Assembly: GCA_900617975.1 (NCBI GenBank)
Contig: UZAE01012398.1
Location: forward strand, 1 to 43,387
Source: Rodentolepis nana
Lineage: Eukaryota > Platyhelminthes > Cestoda > Cyclophyllidea > Hymenolepididae
DNA length: 43,387 nucleotides
Direction of reading: 5' to 3'
Under the pieces are notes generated by a model. The model was not told the DNA's origin. It did not search any database and saw only the letters and a program-made list of their open reading frames with translations. The first letter of the stretch is position 1; the number at the start of each line of letters is the position of its first letter. The translations under genes and the position numbers were made by a program. Positions 10,892-23,561 of this stretch are shown piece after piece.

Positions 10892-13311
10892 CTCAGGAGT
10901 AATGAGAATGAGCTACAAATCATCCTGATATTATACGACATCAAATTCATAATTTAGAATTAAATGGACTTTTTATTTTGTCTCTAAAATTCACGATTTC
11001 TCATTGGCACCTCTAATGTTCCATCTCACGTATCCTCTCGAAACATCAATGTGGTTTATTATAATGCAGGATTTTTATTTTCCTTTCAATCTTATAGCTT
11101 TTTTCTTTTTTATTTTGAATATGATTAATCATTTGTTTGCCTTATTTTTTCATTTTATACTGCCAAACCTTGTTTAAAGACACAATCAATATCACTTTGA
11201 AATAAGTAACGCTGAGCACAGAGATGCACCCCGATCATATGTTTGATTACTCTTCAAGTATTACTCATGGTACTTGATTATTTGATGCGAAGTTTAAATG
11301 TTTTTGCAATGATTTACAAGATGGCTTAGATAAGTATTCTGAACCCTATGTCTAACAAGATTTTAAGACAGTTTTGGTGGACCTTATTTCTGAATACACT
11401 ATTGAAAATAATGTGTCACGAATTGATAGATGGAAAAGAGCGAAGGTAACGTAAAGTCGAATCGGCTTTCTTTATCGGTTTCGTGCATCACAGCCTCTTG
11501 ATGTGATTAATGCGTGGCAGTAGGGAGTCGCCAATACCATTCAAATATTGCGCTTACGACAGTTGCCAAGCCTAAAGCAATTAACGACTCGGCAGCGCAT
11601 AAAGAATTCTCATTTTTGCAAAAATAATTATCAGTTCGGTTTTTGTCAAGCAAAATGCTAACGTTTTTAATGTTTGCCTCCAAATTTTCAATTTCTACCG
11701 TAGGTGAATATTGATTATCGATTTTTACCACCTTTTTTTCTCAATGAGCCATTTTTTGATAATCAAAATGTACCATCAAGTTTATAGAATGAACGTTTAC
11801 TCGGGCCATCTTATTAGAGCAGAGCAAAGCAAGGTACGCCAGGTAGCAAGCTTGACAGCTGGCAGGAGAAGTATTTGAAAAGGGTATGAGAAGTATAGAT
11901 AATGTGTATTTATTGCCCACTGTAACAGAGTGGATCATTAAGGTGGCATAAAGAATCAGATTGGAATTAAATGAAGTGGGTGGAAAAATTTTAGACGAAA
12001 TCTGGCTAAAACTGGCATAAGAATAGTTACGTAGAGAGAGGACCATTCACCCTTAACTTCCACAACACCCGTTTTGCAACCGTCAGTAGTTAAAATAACT
12101 ATAATGAAAACATTATTTATGAATGACAACTTTTGAGCTGATGAGTGAAATAACAGGGGCTATTGATCTGGAGATTGAATACATATCCTTTTCAGTCATT
12201 GATATGAATGATGAAAAAAAATATAATTGAATTAGGGTTTTGAATAAAATTTTAACCCGCACCGAGTGCGATAAGTGCTTTGACAGTTGGCGACAGAACT
12301 TAATTAGATTTAAATGGGAGCATAAGTACTGGAAAGCAGGTGTTTAACTGAAGTTAAATCTCTCAATGCAATAGATATCGGAATAGTTATAGAATAAAAT
12401 GATCGATTAGTTAATGATCTCCGCGACGTCTTTCGAACATGGCAAATGCCCTTATCTCACCTCTCTATTAATATTTACCACAATCCACATAACCTAAACG
12501 TATCATAGATATTCGCCAAGAGCTTACCGGTGCACTACGCTAAAAATGACTTAAATAGCATGGTTCCCACCCCACATCATTTTTGAATTGTCCATAGTCA
12601 CGACTACTTCACACTTTGAGATTATGCTTTGGGTTTGGATGCATGAATTCAAATGTAATCTTTAACCATCAGCTCCAGGACGTAGCTGTGAATCCTTTTC
12701 TAATTATTTGAGATCCAGGCTCCTATTTAATCCAGACCCTCATTTATGATGTTAATGCAATCAGAATTCCTTCAAGCGATATTTGCTGGCCTTTCCTCCT
12801 GATTGGCTTTTGTCAGAAGATACGCCACGTTAAAGAGACCTACACTTTGCAGCAGTTGGACACGACCAAACGTTCCTTACGAATTGAACTTTATAGAGTT
12901 GGAGCACAGACATGCTCTCACTGGTCACAATTGTAAACTGGGCTCATTGACTCGTGTGGTTGACTGGGTAACTATTGGTGTAGGTGGCTGTCAGAAATCG
13001 CCTCCATTCAGGTTTGTAGATCACGCAAACAAGACCCGTCATTGAATGAGGGTTTAGTCATTTGCTGAGCAAGATTAAACGATAAATACAAATATATAAG
13101 TTCTCAAAGAATATTTTCATATTTACCGAATCACTGGACACCCGTGCAGAAAGTATTTCAATCAGCAGTAAACAGCGTAGCTATTTTCCCTTCCTTAAAA
13201 TCCCCACTCATTGTTATTTAGAGATTCAGCTTGACTAAAACACACGTTTGGGCATTTAAGCCGCATATAAATGGAAAATAGAGAAATAATGAGAGCGCAA
13301 CTCTAAATCAT
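10892..13311. other. Gene-free intergenic stretch
   Basis: Only short unrecognised open frames are present (for example minus 11507-11731 and 11741-12046, plus 12803-13045). None shows a domain, splice context or family resemblance I can defend. No tRNA, rRNA or tandem array is seen. Confidence 0.5.
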
Positions 13312-13636
13312 ATTTATTTATTTATTTGTATCAAATGGCAGGCGTTTTGATAGTTATCATTAGCCCTTTAGTTGACTTCAGTCTTCACAGAAGGGAAAGA
13401 ACGTTAAAGTGAAAAAAGTCGAGAATTGGAGAGGTAAAGGACAGAAGAGTGTTTCAAATACGAAGGTGGAAAAGGTAGAAAAAAGGTGAGGTGAGTACTG
13501 CGGAATTGGTGAAACATGACATACAGCGGGGTCATAGTAGTTTGAAATCAGAAGTCAACTGCCGGTTTATAAGACTTTTGCCATATGAGTATACGTTGCC
13601 CAGGTGCACCACGTGGAGGTAAGTCAATCGCTCACA
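13312..13636 (-). repeat. Interspersed ~325 bp LINE-tailed SINE-like repeat, copy 1
   Basis: Read on the minus strand, the repeat starts near 13636 (TGTGAGCGATTGACTTACC) and ends in CGCCTGCCATTTGATACAAA followed by an (AAAT)n tail at 13333-13312. Three more copies in the window have the same two ends. The possible target duplications are diverged: CAACTCTAAATCAT (13298-13311) and CAATTCTGAAGAAT (13637-13650) match at 10 of 14 bases, so this is probably an older insertion. There is no coding capacity. Confidence 0.8.
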
Positions 13637-14008
13637 CAATTCTGAAGAATATTGACCATGGACAGATCCAATGGTAAAAATGCATAAAAAATAACAATTT
13701 CAAGAATAAATGTGCTTTTGGCACTAAGTGTTCGAACAATTACTTCGATGGGGTTTTATTTAAGAGTAGTGTTGCTTATTGAGAACTGAATAATAATGAT
13801 AATAATCCACCTTTAGTAGAAACAAATGACTGAACTTGTACTGGACAGCTGAACGAATAAGTAATGGATAAACCTCAGTGATCTCCCTAGTTAAAATAAC
13901 TAGAGTAGAAGGGCTCCAGAATGAGCTAAGCTATCTCAATGATAGAGAAGTAGAAATATGGGGAGTATAGAGTTTTTTAAACTTATGTTTACAGCAAACA
14001 GGAATCAT

Positions 14009-14342
14009 TTTATTTTATTTATTTATTTCAAATGGCAGGCGTCTTGATGGCTATCATTGGCCCTTTAATTGACTTCGGGCTTCATAGGGGGAAGGTTCAT
14101 CAAAGTAGCAGAAAGTCGAGGGGTGGGGAACAGAAGAGCGATTCACAGATGTAAAAGAGGCAGACAGACACAAAGGCAGAGAAAAAGGCAAGATGAGTAC
14201 TGTGGAAGCGGTCGAATATGACAAGCAGTCGTGCCATGGTATTTTGAAGTCAGAAGTCAACTGCCGGTTAATAGACTTTTTTGCCTTATGAGTATACGTT
14301 GCCCAGGTTGTACCACGTGGAGGTAAGTCTATCGCACACCCC
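14009..14342 (-). repeat. Interspersed ~325 bp LINE-tailed SINE-like repeat, copy 2, perfect 15 bp target-site duplication
   Basis: Same family and orientation as the copy at 13312, about 0.4 kb away. It is flanked by an exact 15 bp direct repeat GCAAACAGGAATCAT at 13994-14008 and 14343-14357, which fixes both element ends. The (AAAT)n-type tail lies at 14009-14028. The perfect duplication implies a fairly recent retrotransposition. The neighbouring copy in the same orientation has different flanks, so the pair is two insertions and not a tandem duplication. Confidence 0.9.
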
Positions 14343-14357
14343 GCAAACAGGAATCAT

Positions 14358-15299
14358 ACTTGAATATATCTAACATGATTTGAATAATTATTAATGTTTG
14401 ATTATCTGAGATTAAATCAAATGTCAAATAAAACGTTCTCGACGGCGAAAGCTAAAACAGCTCTGAGTCGGTATTTGAAAATAGCCTGACTTTTTTATGA
14501 ATACACGATTTCTGAAGACGAGTCCGACTTGTTAAACAGCATTGATTAATACTGCCTATTGTCAGTCCTGTTTTCTATATGCATTTCCAGTACTGTGTGT
14601 GATACATTGCTTAAAATTATATAATTATATAATGTCTTGAATTATCCCTAAAACGTTACTATTAATTGTTTAAAAAATTTAAATTTCTTCATTTTAACCG
14701 TGAAATGGTTGGCTATGACATATTCGTACTATTCAATACTGACCTAAATTGAAATTACATATTTGTCCGGTTACAGGTTATTGTTTAGAAATTATTCGAA
14801 TTAAAGGAGCCTGGAGCAGAAGAATGATTATCAGAGCCATTTAGATACTTGAAAAATTGTAAGAAGAGAGGAGAATGAAGATTTTTGTATTAGACTTTCG
14901 AAGCATAAATATTAGTGTCCTAACAGTTAATTGAAACTGATTTTCATGCAATGCTGAAAAATAATATAGAAGTAATTAACTGCATTTCTAGTCACTAAAA
15001 CTGAATTTTCTTTTCTTTTCATAGAAGTGTTGTTTGATTTTAAAGCCGTAGGCTTTATTATCTTTTTAATGATCTTGACACTATTTTCATTAAAGTCGAG
15101 AAATAAGTATATCCTACAAAATTCAATTAAATTTCTTGTTAAAAAAAGTATTTTTTTATTTTTAAAAGTAGAACGTAAGTTTAAAAGGTTCTTATTTTTG
15201 TTTGTTTCAGCCTACAAATAGTTTGCATCAGCCAGAGTGTTTATATACTGAAGGACAGTGCCTCAGTTCACTTATTCAAATATAGAGTTGTGCTGAGCA
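14358..15299. other. Region upstream of ABC transporter copy 2, with candidate TATA box and splice acceptor
   Basis: AT-rich and non-coding. A TATA-like TTATATA lies at 15241-15247, 53 bases before the start codon. A strong pyrimidine-rich acceptor, TTTGTTTCAG, ends at 15210. It could be the acceptor of a 5' UTR intron or a spliced-leader trans-splice site; the two readings (TATA versus acceptor) compete. The CTGAAGGACA at 15248-15257 is shared with the upstream region of the first transporter. Confidence 0.35.
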
Positions 15300-18200
15300 A
15301 TGGGTTTAAAGAACACGGATTCATCGCAGAAATTCAATTATGGTGATAATTCAGATGAGTATGAATATGGGGAAAGTTTTGATTTAGATGATTTGTAAGT
15401 TATATTTTTTATAATTTTATTTTCTATTTAGATTTATGGAAGACGAGGAGATGAAAAAATTGAACTATTTCCAATTGGTAATTACATTATTTTAAGTTAA
15501 TCTTCATTATTTAGTTCCGTTATTCAAAACCGATTGAAATAGCTATGTTTGCCTTTGGAATTCTCTGCAGTGCTGGCTTGGGAGCTCTTTTCCCGCTTAG
15601 TATGTCTTTGTTCGCTGACATGGTCGACAAACTTATTCTGAATTTTTTTAACGCTGCTAATCTCATCGAAGAACAAATTTCGCTCTTCGTCTACCTTGCT
15701 ATATCTTCTCTTGTCCTGGGTTTTATTCAAATGTATTTCTTGACATTGTCTTCGAAGCGCCAAGCAAGACGCATTCGACTGCTCTTTTTCGACGTAACTA
15801 ACAAATATTCCGAAGTTTATGATTAAATTTGTAAAGTTATAATCTATTTGAACCTTGATTTTATTTAGAGTATGATCCGACAAGATGCTGGATGGATGGA
15901 CTCCAATGCCTCTGGAAGCTTAATAAGCTTAATATCAAGTAGTCTGCCCGAGATCCAAGGCGGTATTGGAAACAGAGTAGGAAGCTTCGTAAGAGATGCT
16001 GTTCTCTTCCTTGGTTGTATCATCATGGCTTTTGCGAAGGGATGGAAACTTGCATTGGCAGCAACACTTTTCCTCCCTTTTGTTGGATCTTCATTCGGTT
16101 TACTCGCATTTGCACTCAAGTATTTCAACAATAAGGAAATCAAAGCCTACAGCCAAGCTGGAGGTATAGCTGGTGAAGTGCTCTCTGCCATTCGCACAGT
16201 ATTTGCCTATGGCGGTCAAGGAAAAACATATCATCGGTATGCAGGAGAACTCCACAAAGCAGAACGCACTGGTATTCGCAAAGGCATGGCAATTGGAGCT
16301 GGCAATGGTTTTGTTAGCCTTTCAATCTTCTCTGCCGCCGCTCTCCTGCTTTGGTTCGGGATAACTCTTGTCCGAACTGAAAGATTTAGCAACGGCACGG
16401 TTATTCTGGTAAATATCACAGTCTCTCTTTAAGATAAACAAAAGTTATCAGACTTTTTTAATGAAGTTTTATTCCTACAGGTTGTCGTCAGCATAATCAT
16501 TTCAAGTATTGCTGTCGGCAAAGCTTTGCCAGAAATTGAAGCTCTAGCAAGAGCAGTAACAGCAGCTGGGAAAGTGTACATGATCATCGATCGTGTTCCA
16601 GCCATCGATATCGACCAAGCCGGTGAGGTAATTGAAGATTTTCAGGGAAAAATCGAGTTCAAAAATGTCGACTTTACCTATCCAAGCCGGCCTGATGTTC
16701 CCGTGAGCTAGATAACATAATTTCTATCATTTTTCATGGCAAATAGCATAAATTTAACAATGCTTTATTTAATTTAGATTTTGAAGAACTTCAATCTCAC
16801 AATTGAAGCTGGCCAGAAAATAGCTATTGTGGGATTTAGCGGTTCAGGAAAAAGTACAGCTATACATCTTATTCAAAGACTCTACGAGGCGACTTCAGGA
16901 AGTGTATTTATAGATGGAATTCCTATTCAAGAGCTTGATGTAAACTGGTTGAGAAGTAGAATTGGAACAGTGTCACAAGAAGCAACTCTATTCACCGGTA
17001 CAATCGCCGACAATATACAAATGGGGAACCTTGAGGCATCTATGAGCGAGATTATTGAAGCCGCAGAGCTTTCGGAAGCCGATGAATTTATTAGCAGACT
17101 GCCTGAAGTAAGTGATGTCTCAATTTTTAAATTGATCCTTTTTAAACCCCTGTTAACCATTTTCATTCACTTGAAGGGCTATAACACATGGTTGAATGAA
17201 GGTGGAGCAAAATTATCTGGGGGTCAGCGTCAAAGACTCGCAATTGCTCGAGCTCTTGTTCGGAATCCAAAAATCCTTCTACTAGATGAAGCGACATCAG
17301 CACTTGATACCAGGACAGAGAAATCCGTTCAACGTTCTCTCGATCAGGCAGGTTGCGGTAGGACAGTGCTCATGGTTGCCCATCGTCTTACAACGGTGAG
17401 AGAAGCCGATCTTATTGTTGTCATGAAGGATGGTGTAATAATTGAACAGGGAAAACATGATGAACTCCGTGATCGAAAGGGACAGTACTATAAAATGCTT
17501 CAAGCTCAAGGTCTCTTGAAGGAAGAAACTGCGAAGACTGAAGAAGCTGCTGCAAGTTTAGCTGATCTGGAAAAAATGGGAGTCAAATTTTTCACTGATA
17601 AACGAGATGAGGTGAGACTTTCTCTATTACAACCCTTTTCCATTCCTATTCCTGTCCAGATTCAACTATTTACTTTATTTTAGTACAATGATTTTCCTGA
17701 GAAGTCAGTATCAGAAAGTGAAGTCGACGAAGAGGAGGTCAAAACAAAACTTTTTAAAAGAAAGGTAATATTTAATTCCCAACATACAACTATATCTTTA
17801 ATTAAATCTCAAATTAACTTATTCACTTTTAGTATCCAATGCTGCAAGCCCTTAGGCTAAACAGACCCGAATATCCCTACCTCTTCCTTGGTTTACTAAT
17901 GGCTATTGCCGTAAGCATTATTGAAGCCATTTTCGCTTTGGTCTACTCAGATATGTTTGATGTAAGTAATTCGCACTTAATTTCAACTGCTTCTTTTAAT
18001 CAGATTATTAGATTATCTACTTCATTTGTGCTATTTTTTAGCTTGCTTTGATGGTATTCACTCCCAATAAGATGCAAAGGAAAGCCAACACCCTCGCTAC
18101 TACAATGATCGTGCTGGGGGTACTTCGAATGGTTGCTACGTTCATTCAAGTAAATTTTTTTACTGAGGCTTAATTAAAACAAATGAAACATTGAGAAAAA

Positions 18201-21171
18201 AATAGTGGAAATATATTAACTACTGCTGAAATTATATGCATTTAATTGAATAGGACTATTTTGTTAATAATTGGCGTGTACTTAACAGAAATTTATGACA
18301 AAAATAAACATTTATTTTATTTTTAGCGAACAATGCTTGGTATCTCCGGAGAAAGATTAACAAGACGAGTTCGAGGAATGTTATTCAAGAGCATTTTGAA
18401 ACAGGTAACTGTCAAAGCCAATTAAAAAAAACGCAAAAATAACAAGATTTTAGGGTGGCATCATATTGAACCACTCGTGTGGTATGTGGTGTCAATAGGG
18501 CTTTTATAAGATACGACAAAATATTGGAGGCAATCTGAGTTTTATCCTCGTTTTCTCTTTTTTTTCTTCTGTAGGAAATGGCATGGTTTGACAAACATGA
18601 AAATCAACCTGGCGTATTGACAGCTCGATTGGCTGCTGATGCTCCCTCTTTGGAGAAAATTTCCGGCACCCAGTTGGGAGTCATGCTTGAAGCCACTTGT
18701 CTTGTCATTGTCTCTCTTGCCATCGCTTGCACATATAGCTGGCAACTGACTCTAGTCAATCTGGCCTTCTTTCCTTTTCTTGTTCTTGCCAGCATCCTAC
18801 AGGTATTACTTTAAAATTAGCGTAAAAAATAATTAACCAAAAGCTAAAAACACAACTTAGAAACCCCAGTTTAAGTTGCCAATTTATTATTTCAGGCAAA
18901 GCGAAAATGCTATGTTGTTTTTTTTCTGCTAATTACTTTCGATTTTAATGCTAATTGAACAGGGGGTATTGAGTGGGACCCATTACATAGGGGTTAAAAG
19001 ACTCATGGTTTAATGGAAAATTTGCCCCCCTCCTCTCCATTGAGTAATCGTTTCATCATCGTACATATCCTCTTAAATGTTTGCTTCATTACTTTCTCTT
19101 CTTTATTATTCCCCTACCCAGCTTAAAGACCTGTCCTCATCGGAACGCAAGAAACACATGGCGGGTGTTAGTATCGCCCAAGAGGCCATCAACGCCCATC
19201 GGGTCCTTACAAGTTTCGGCCTCGAGAATTATTACAGTCAACTCTTCTTGGAGAAATGCGGACAAAAGATTCCGTAAGTTTAGAATTCAACCTCTGCTAA
19301 GGTACTCATCATGACAACCACACCCACACACAGTTGTCAAGTTGACTTCTTTTCCATAGCCTACTTGTCAATTACGTCACTAATAATAAGGCCATCACTG
19401 GAGCTCATATCGCACCATTTTTTCAAGGTTATGAGCACAGGTTGACTTCACTACTAGTGGAATCGCGCGTTCCACTAGGTGCCAATGCATTTGCCTACCG
19501 TTGTTGACATTGTTACGCACACTCCTCGTAACTGCATATCGCTACTGAAGGAATTTAAATAAACCTCTTCCAACCTTAATTACAAATGCTTTTCCCCGAA
19601 AAGCAAACATAATAGTATAATTTATTTTAAGACATAACATTTTAGGGCGGGTTAAATGTGAAGGTCAAAGTTCCACAAATCGATTGAAGCTTTCTCTTTT
19701 ATGTAGTGTAGGGAGATTGCTCTTTATCCGATGAGCTCGATCAGGATGGTAATGATTATTACTCTAAGTGAAATTGAGCATCACAACTTACATATTGCTC
19801 AACCTGGATTCTTTCTATTCCCGAAAATAAAGCAAATTTAGCATTTCAATGGTGCTTTTCTCCTGTTCATTAAGATTTAGCCTGATTCTTCTACTAATAT
19901 ATAAATAAATGTCAGTTTTATTAAGTTTCCCTCTTAACTATTTCCTCCCTGCCTTTACAGATATATTGACCTGCCGAATCTCTTCTTCTCATTGGTCAGC
20001 ACTGTTGCTCAATCTATGCAGTACTTCCAAATGGCTGCCTCTTTTAAGGTTGGAGCTATTCTTCTACGACAACGTGAAATTGGAGTATTCACGGTCTTTC
20101 GGTGAGTTGTCGGAAGTCACTCTTAGATAAAAATGCTTGAACGTTTCGTTTTTATTACGCGAAAATTTTTCTTTCTTTAGAGTGTTCACATTGATTAGTT
20201 TCTCCGCTCAGGGTGTTGGCCGAGCAGCCTCTTTCTTGCCTGATTTGAAGAGTGCCAACGCTGGTGCTAGACAGATTATGAGCCTTATTGAACGACCCAG
20301 TGAAATGGAAGTAGAAAGTGGTGACCATCCATCTGAACCCTTCTCAGGAAAGATCGAATTTAAGGGAGTCTCCTTCGCCTATCCTGATAGAAAATATGTA
20401 AAAGTATTGGAAGGTTTCGATCATACTGTCGAGCCGGGTACTTCTGTGGCGCTAGTTGGTCAATCTGGTTGCGGCAAATCAACTATCCTTCAGCTCATCG
20501 AACGCTTCTACGATGCCGATAATTCAGAGAAAACGGGAGAAGGTGTCTTTATGGATGGAAAGAATGTCAAAATGATCGCACCCGAATGGATTCGAAGACA
20601 AATCGGTGTCGTTCTTCAGAATTCCGATCTCTTTGATATTTCAATTAAAGAAAATATAGCCTTCGGTGATTGCTCCCGGGAGGTTTCTATGAGTGAAGTT
20701 ATCGAAGCGGCTCAGATAGCAAATATTCATGACTTTATTACCAGTTTGCCGTTGGTAAGTTTTCCATTCTCACTCAAGTAAAAGAAAAGAGTTTTCCAGT
20801 TACTTAATCCAATTGTTTCATTTTAGGGTTATGATACGCGAGTGGGAATTCAAGGATCACAGCTCTCTGGTGGTCAAAGACAGAGAATCGCGATTGCCAG
20901 AGCTCTGATCAGAAAACCCGCTTTGCTATTGCTGGATGAAGCAACATCCGCGTTGGATGCAGAAAATGAACGTGATGTACAGCAGGCTCTTTCTGAGACA
21001 ATTTCAAAAGCGAAGATGACTTGTGTAGTTGTTGCTCACCGTCTATCAACTGTAGAAGCATGCCACACCGTCGTGGTGATAGACAGAGGACAAAAGATTG
21101 AATGTGGACCTCCGAAAGCACTTCTCCAGGGCCGTGGAGCTTTCTACGCCCTTCATAGTGCATCCAATTGA
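15300..21171 (+). CDS. ABCB1: P-glycoprotein (ABCB-type full ABC transporter), copy 2, 16 exons, 1260 aa
   Basis: Exons: 15300-15394, 15432-15477, 15515-15793, 15869-16408, 16481-16702, 16778-17107, 17177-17611, 17684-17764, 17833-17961, 18042-18149, 18327-18404, 18575-18802, 19122-19273, 19961-20101, 20181-20754, 20827-21171. The joined frame is intact. TMD1 is about 48-350. NBD1 has Walker A GFSGSGKST (413-421), Q-loop VSQEA, LSGGQ (517-521), ILLLDE and VAHR. A charged linker (about 625-676) leads to TMD2. NBD2 has Walker A GQSGCGKST (1048-1056), an unusual Q-loop VVLQNSD (Q1101), LSGGQ (1159-1163), LLLLDE and VAHR. Role as for copy 1: ATP-driven export at the plasma membrane, substrate unknown. 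Exon 3, 13 and 14 lengths (279, 152, 141 nt) equal those of copy 1, showing tandem duplication. MGLK begins both proteins and supports the chosen starts. Confidence 0.93.
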
Positions 21172-21278
21172 ACATAGGAATCCGTTTATTTCTGTCCTAT
21201 ACCATTGCTCAGCCCTCGTTATTCAATGAAAATACCAAACTCTTTATGGTCTCACTTATTTTGATGCATTTTATCTCA

Positions 21279-21323
21279 AATAAAAACGGGCGCACTATCA
21301 AGGCGCCGTATTTTTACAATAAA
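21279..21323 (+). terminator. Poly(A) signals of ABC transporter copy 2
   Basis: Two AATAAA hexamers lie at 21279-21284 and 21318-21323, 108 and 147 bases after the stop codon. This is a plausible 3' UTR length. Cleavage sites cannot be read from sequence. Confidence 0.55.
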
Positions 21324-21640
21324 GAAATATCCACTTCTTCCTGATTTAATATTTATTTATATTGAAAAATATTACCACAAAATAAAAGTTAAAAGATAAT
21401 TTCAATAAATGTCTGTTTTGTTATTCAGGTGAATGCCGCGTCAGTAAACAACTGTTGTATAATTACTAAATAGGTGTAAATTAAAATCATGATAGTTTAA
21501 ATGAGGCGCAAAATTTCGAATAGGTGCCTGCTTTGGACACCAAGAAGAAAAACATTAATGCAGATGGCATAACCAATCATTCCATGAACAATATTAGTAG
21601 AAATTTAGCAGGAAACGGTATTTCAAATAAATGCAACTTC

Positions 21641-21688
21641 TATTTGTATCAAGTGGCCGGCCTATTAGTTGACTTATGGCTTCCCAGT
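21641..21688 (-). repeat. Relic of the LINE/SINE 3' tail
   Basis: TATTTGTATCAAGTGGCCGGC followed by CTATTAGTTGACTTATGGCTTC matches the tail end of the 325 bp repeat if about 22 bases are deleted between the two blocks. It is short and could come from either the LINE or the SINE-like family. Confidence 0.5.
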
Positions 21689-22472
21689 ATCTCTGAGCTT
21701 CTACAACATTATAAACCACAAGGAAAAGACTTATTCAATGCACCCAAGTTTTCAGACTTCACTATCTTTTCGGTTTTTATTCTACCCTATTCGCACCCTC
21801 TGCCGGGCGTAATAATAATGACACAGATGGGGAAAAATCGATTAACTCAATCAAAGACAATCAATTTATTTTTAACAATCATTGAATCAATTGGAACGTT
21901 GTTTATAAATTTCAAGCATTTAGCTAGACCTTTATCAGCGCGCGAAAAAGGACTATTGAGGTGGCACAGCACTAGTAAAATTTCACAGAGAGGTTATTCT
22001 ATAATTGATAAATGTGATTAATGTTTAAAATTCACAGAAAACAAATGAATGGCAAGTTTTTTTCAAATGAAATATTTAATAATGTATTGCATAATACAAT
22101 TTTTTTCACTAAAAACCGTTCACAAAAATTAGCGGTGAACTTCCAAAGGAGAGAGATAGCAGTGAGCATAATTTCTAAAAAGAAGTGTTTAACACGTGAC
22201 CTTTCATTATCAAATGAGTTGTGAAAGGCACCTCCTTGAATTTTGAGGTCTGGCATGCAAGTAATGTCCGGAACGCTAAGCCTCCTTTTCCATTTTAAAA
22301 TTGGGCCAGATCTTTTTTAAGCAGTATAAAAATCAAGTCCTTTAACGATTGCTAAATTCCATCAATTTAGTGTTATCTTGAAACAACGAAAATATATATT
22401 AGGTTGGCAACAAGGTCATTGCCGATTTCAAATAAGAAGGCAAATTCGGAATTTTTGTTTAAAAATATGACT

Positions 22473-23541
22473 TTATTCAATTAGATACTGGCTGTTCTTG
22501 TCGATGACCTTTTGCCATCGTTCTGGCAGAGTAAAAATTCCCCCTTCGTAAAATGTCTGGTCTTTGCTACTAAAAAACTGAATTAGGTGTGATCCGACAT
22601 CATCCGCGTTGTTAAACATTTTACCATTTAAAGAGTTTTGCATGGAACGAAACAAATGCTAATCCGAAGGCGCAAGGTCAGGGCTATATGATGGGTGTGA
22701 CAAAACAACCCAACCCAGTTCCAATAATTTTGCCGAATAACCAAAGATGTGTGGGGCCTTGCGTTATCATGATGGAAAACAACACCCTTCCGATTTGATA
22801 ATGCCGGCCGCTTATCTTCAATTGCATCCTTCAGTTTTTCGAGTTCTTCAACATACACATTTGAATTTATCGTTTGGTCCTGCGGCATGAGTTCAAAATA
22901 CAAAATTCCTTTGTGATCCCACCACACTGACAGCATAATCTTTTTTGGTGAATCTCTGCTGCTTTTGATACTGTTTGGGCTGGTTGATCTTGCTTCACCC
23001 ATGATCTCTTGCGAGTAACATTGTTATAAACTATCCACTTTTCGTCGCCAGTAACTAGGTTCTTCAGAAATGGATCATTCTCATTGCGTTCAGTAGCGGC
23101 GTATCACAGATGCTAATCCGTTGCGTCAAATGAATTTCCTTTAACTGGTGAGGGATCCATAAATCAAGTTTCTTGACATAACCAAGGGTTTTTCATTTTT
23201 TTTTCAATGCATGTATGCGACACATTGAGCTTCTCTGCAATATCTCGTGTTGTGCTGTGACGATTTGAATCGATAATGGCCTTGAAATGGGTTTCATCCA
23301 CTTCGACTGTGCTGCCAGATCGTTGTGAATTTTTCAGTGAAAAATCACCGCAACGAAATCTTTCAAACCAATTTCGACACTGCCTTTCTTTTAAGGCTTC
23401 ATCTCCATATACGGCACATAACTTCTTTTGTGCTTGCGATGCGTTCTTGCCTTTTCGGAATACAATAAAATGTGTCGGAAGTGCACGTCCTGTTCTTTCA
23501 TTTTTAAATTGGGATAAAAACAAAACTAAAAAACTAAGCAA
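22473..23541 (-). pseudogene. mariner transposase, multiply frameshifted
   Basis: Fragments match the mariner layout in order. The N-terminal helix-turn-helix region is at 23541-23164 (FRKGKNASQAQKKLCAVYG, NWFERFRCGDFSL, TTRDIAEKLNVSH). A WIPHQL-type linker follows in a shifted frame near 23150. The catalytic aspartates are seen in TGDEKW (about 23050), HHDNARPHTS (about 22760) and SPDLAPSD (about 22670). The C-terminus is LPERWQKVIDKN, ending at 22473. At least four frame changes and an in-frame TAG right after APSD break it, so no transposase is made. The enzyme family cuts and pastes the element at TA sites. Sub-family is uncertain; it resembles the SETMAR/Hsmar1-type group. Confidence 0.92.
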
Positions 23542-23561
23542 AAAAATTTTTTACAGATTAA

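Larger units (their letters stand above)
21172..22398. other. Intergenic region between ABC transporter copy 2 and the mariner element
   Basis: A 165-codon open frame (21524-22021) has no recognisable domain and runs through a repeat relic (21641-21688), so I do not call it a gene. Apart from the poly(A) signals nothing else is supported. Confidence 0.45.

Noticed and set aside
11585..11605. U6 snRNA-like string CTCGGCAGCGCAT
   Set aside because: Only about a dozen bases agree; the conserved ACAGAGA and the 3' T-run of U6 are missing.
11507..12046. Two minus-strand open frames in a row, possible broken gene
   Set aside because: No domain, codon signal or splice context; composition is like the AT-rich surroundings.
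12803..13045. 80-codon plus-strand frame
   Set aside because: No recognisable family and no neighbouring exon or transposon motif.
2667..21171. A single giant transporter gene covering both ABC copies
   Set aside because: Each copy has its own start, two TMDs, two NBDs and stop, with poly(A) signals after copy 2 and 5.5 kb between them.
21524..22021. 165-codon plus-strand frame downstream of transporter copy 2
   Set aside because: Runs through a relic of the LINE/SINE tail and has no domain; probably chance.
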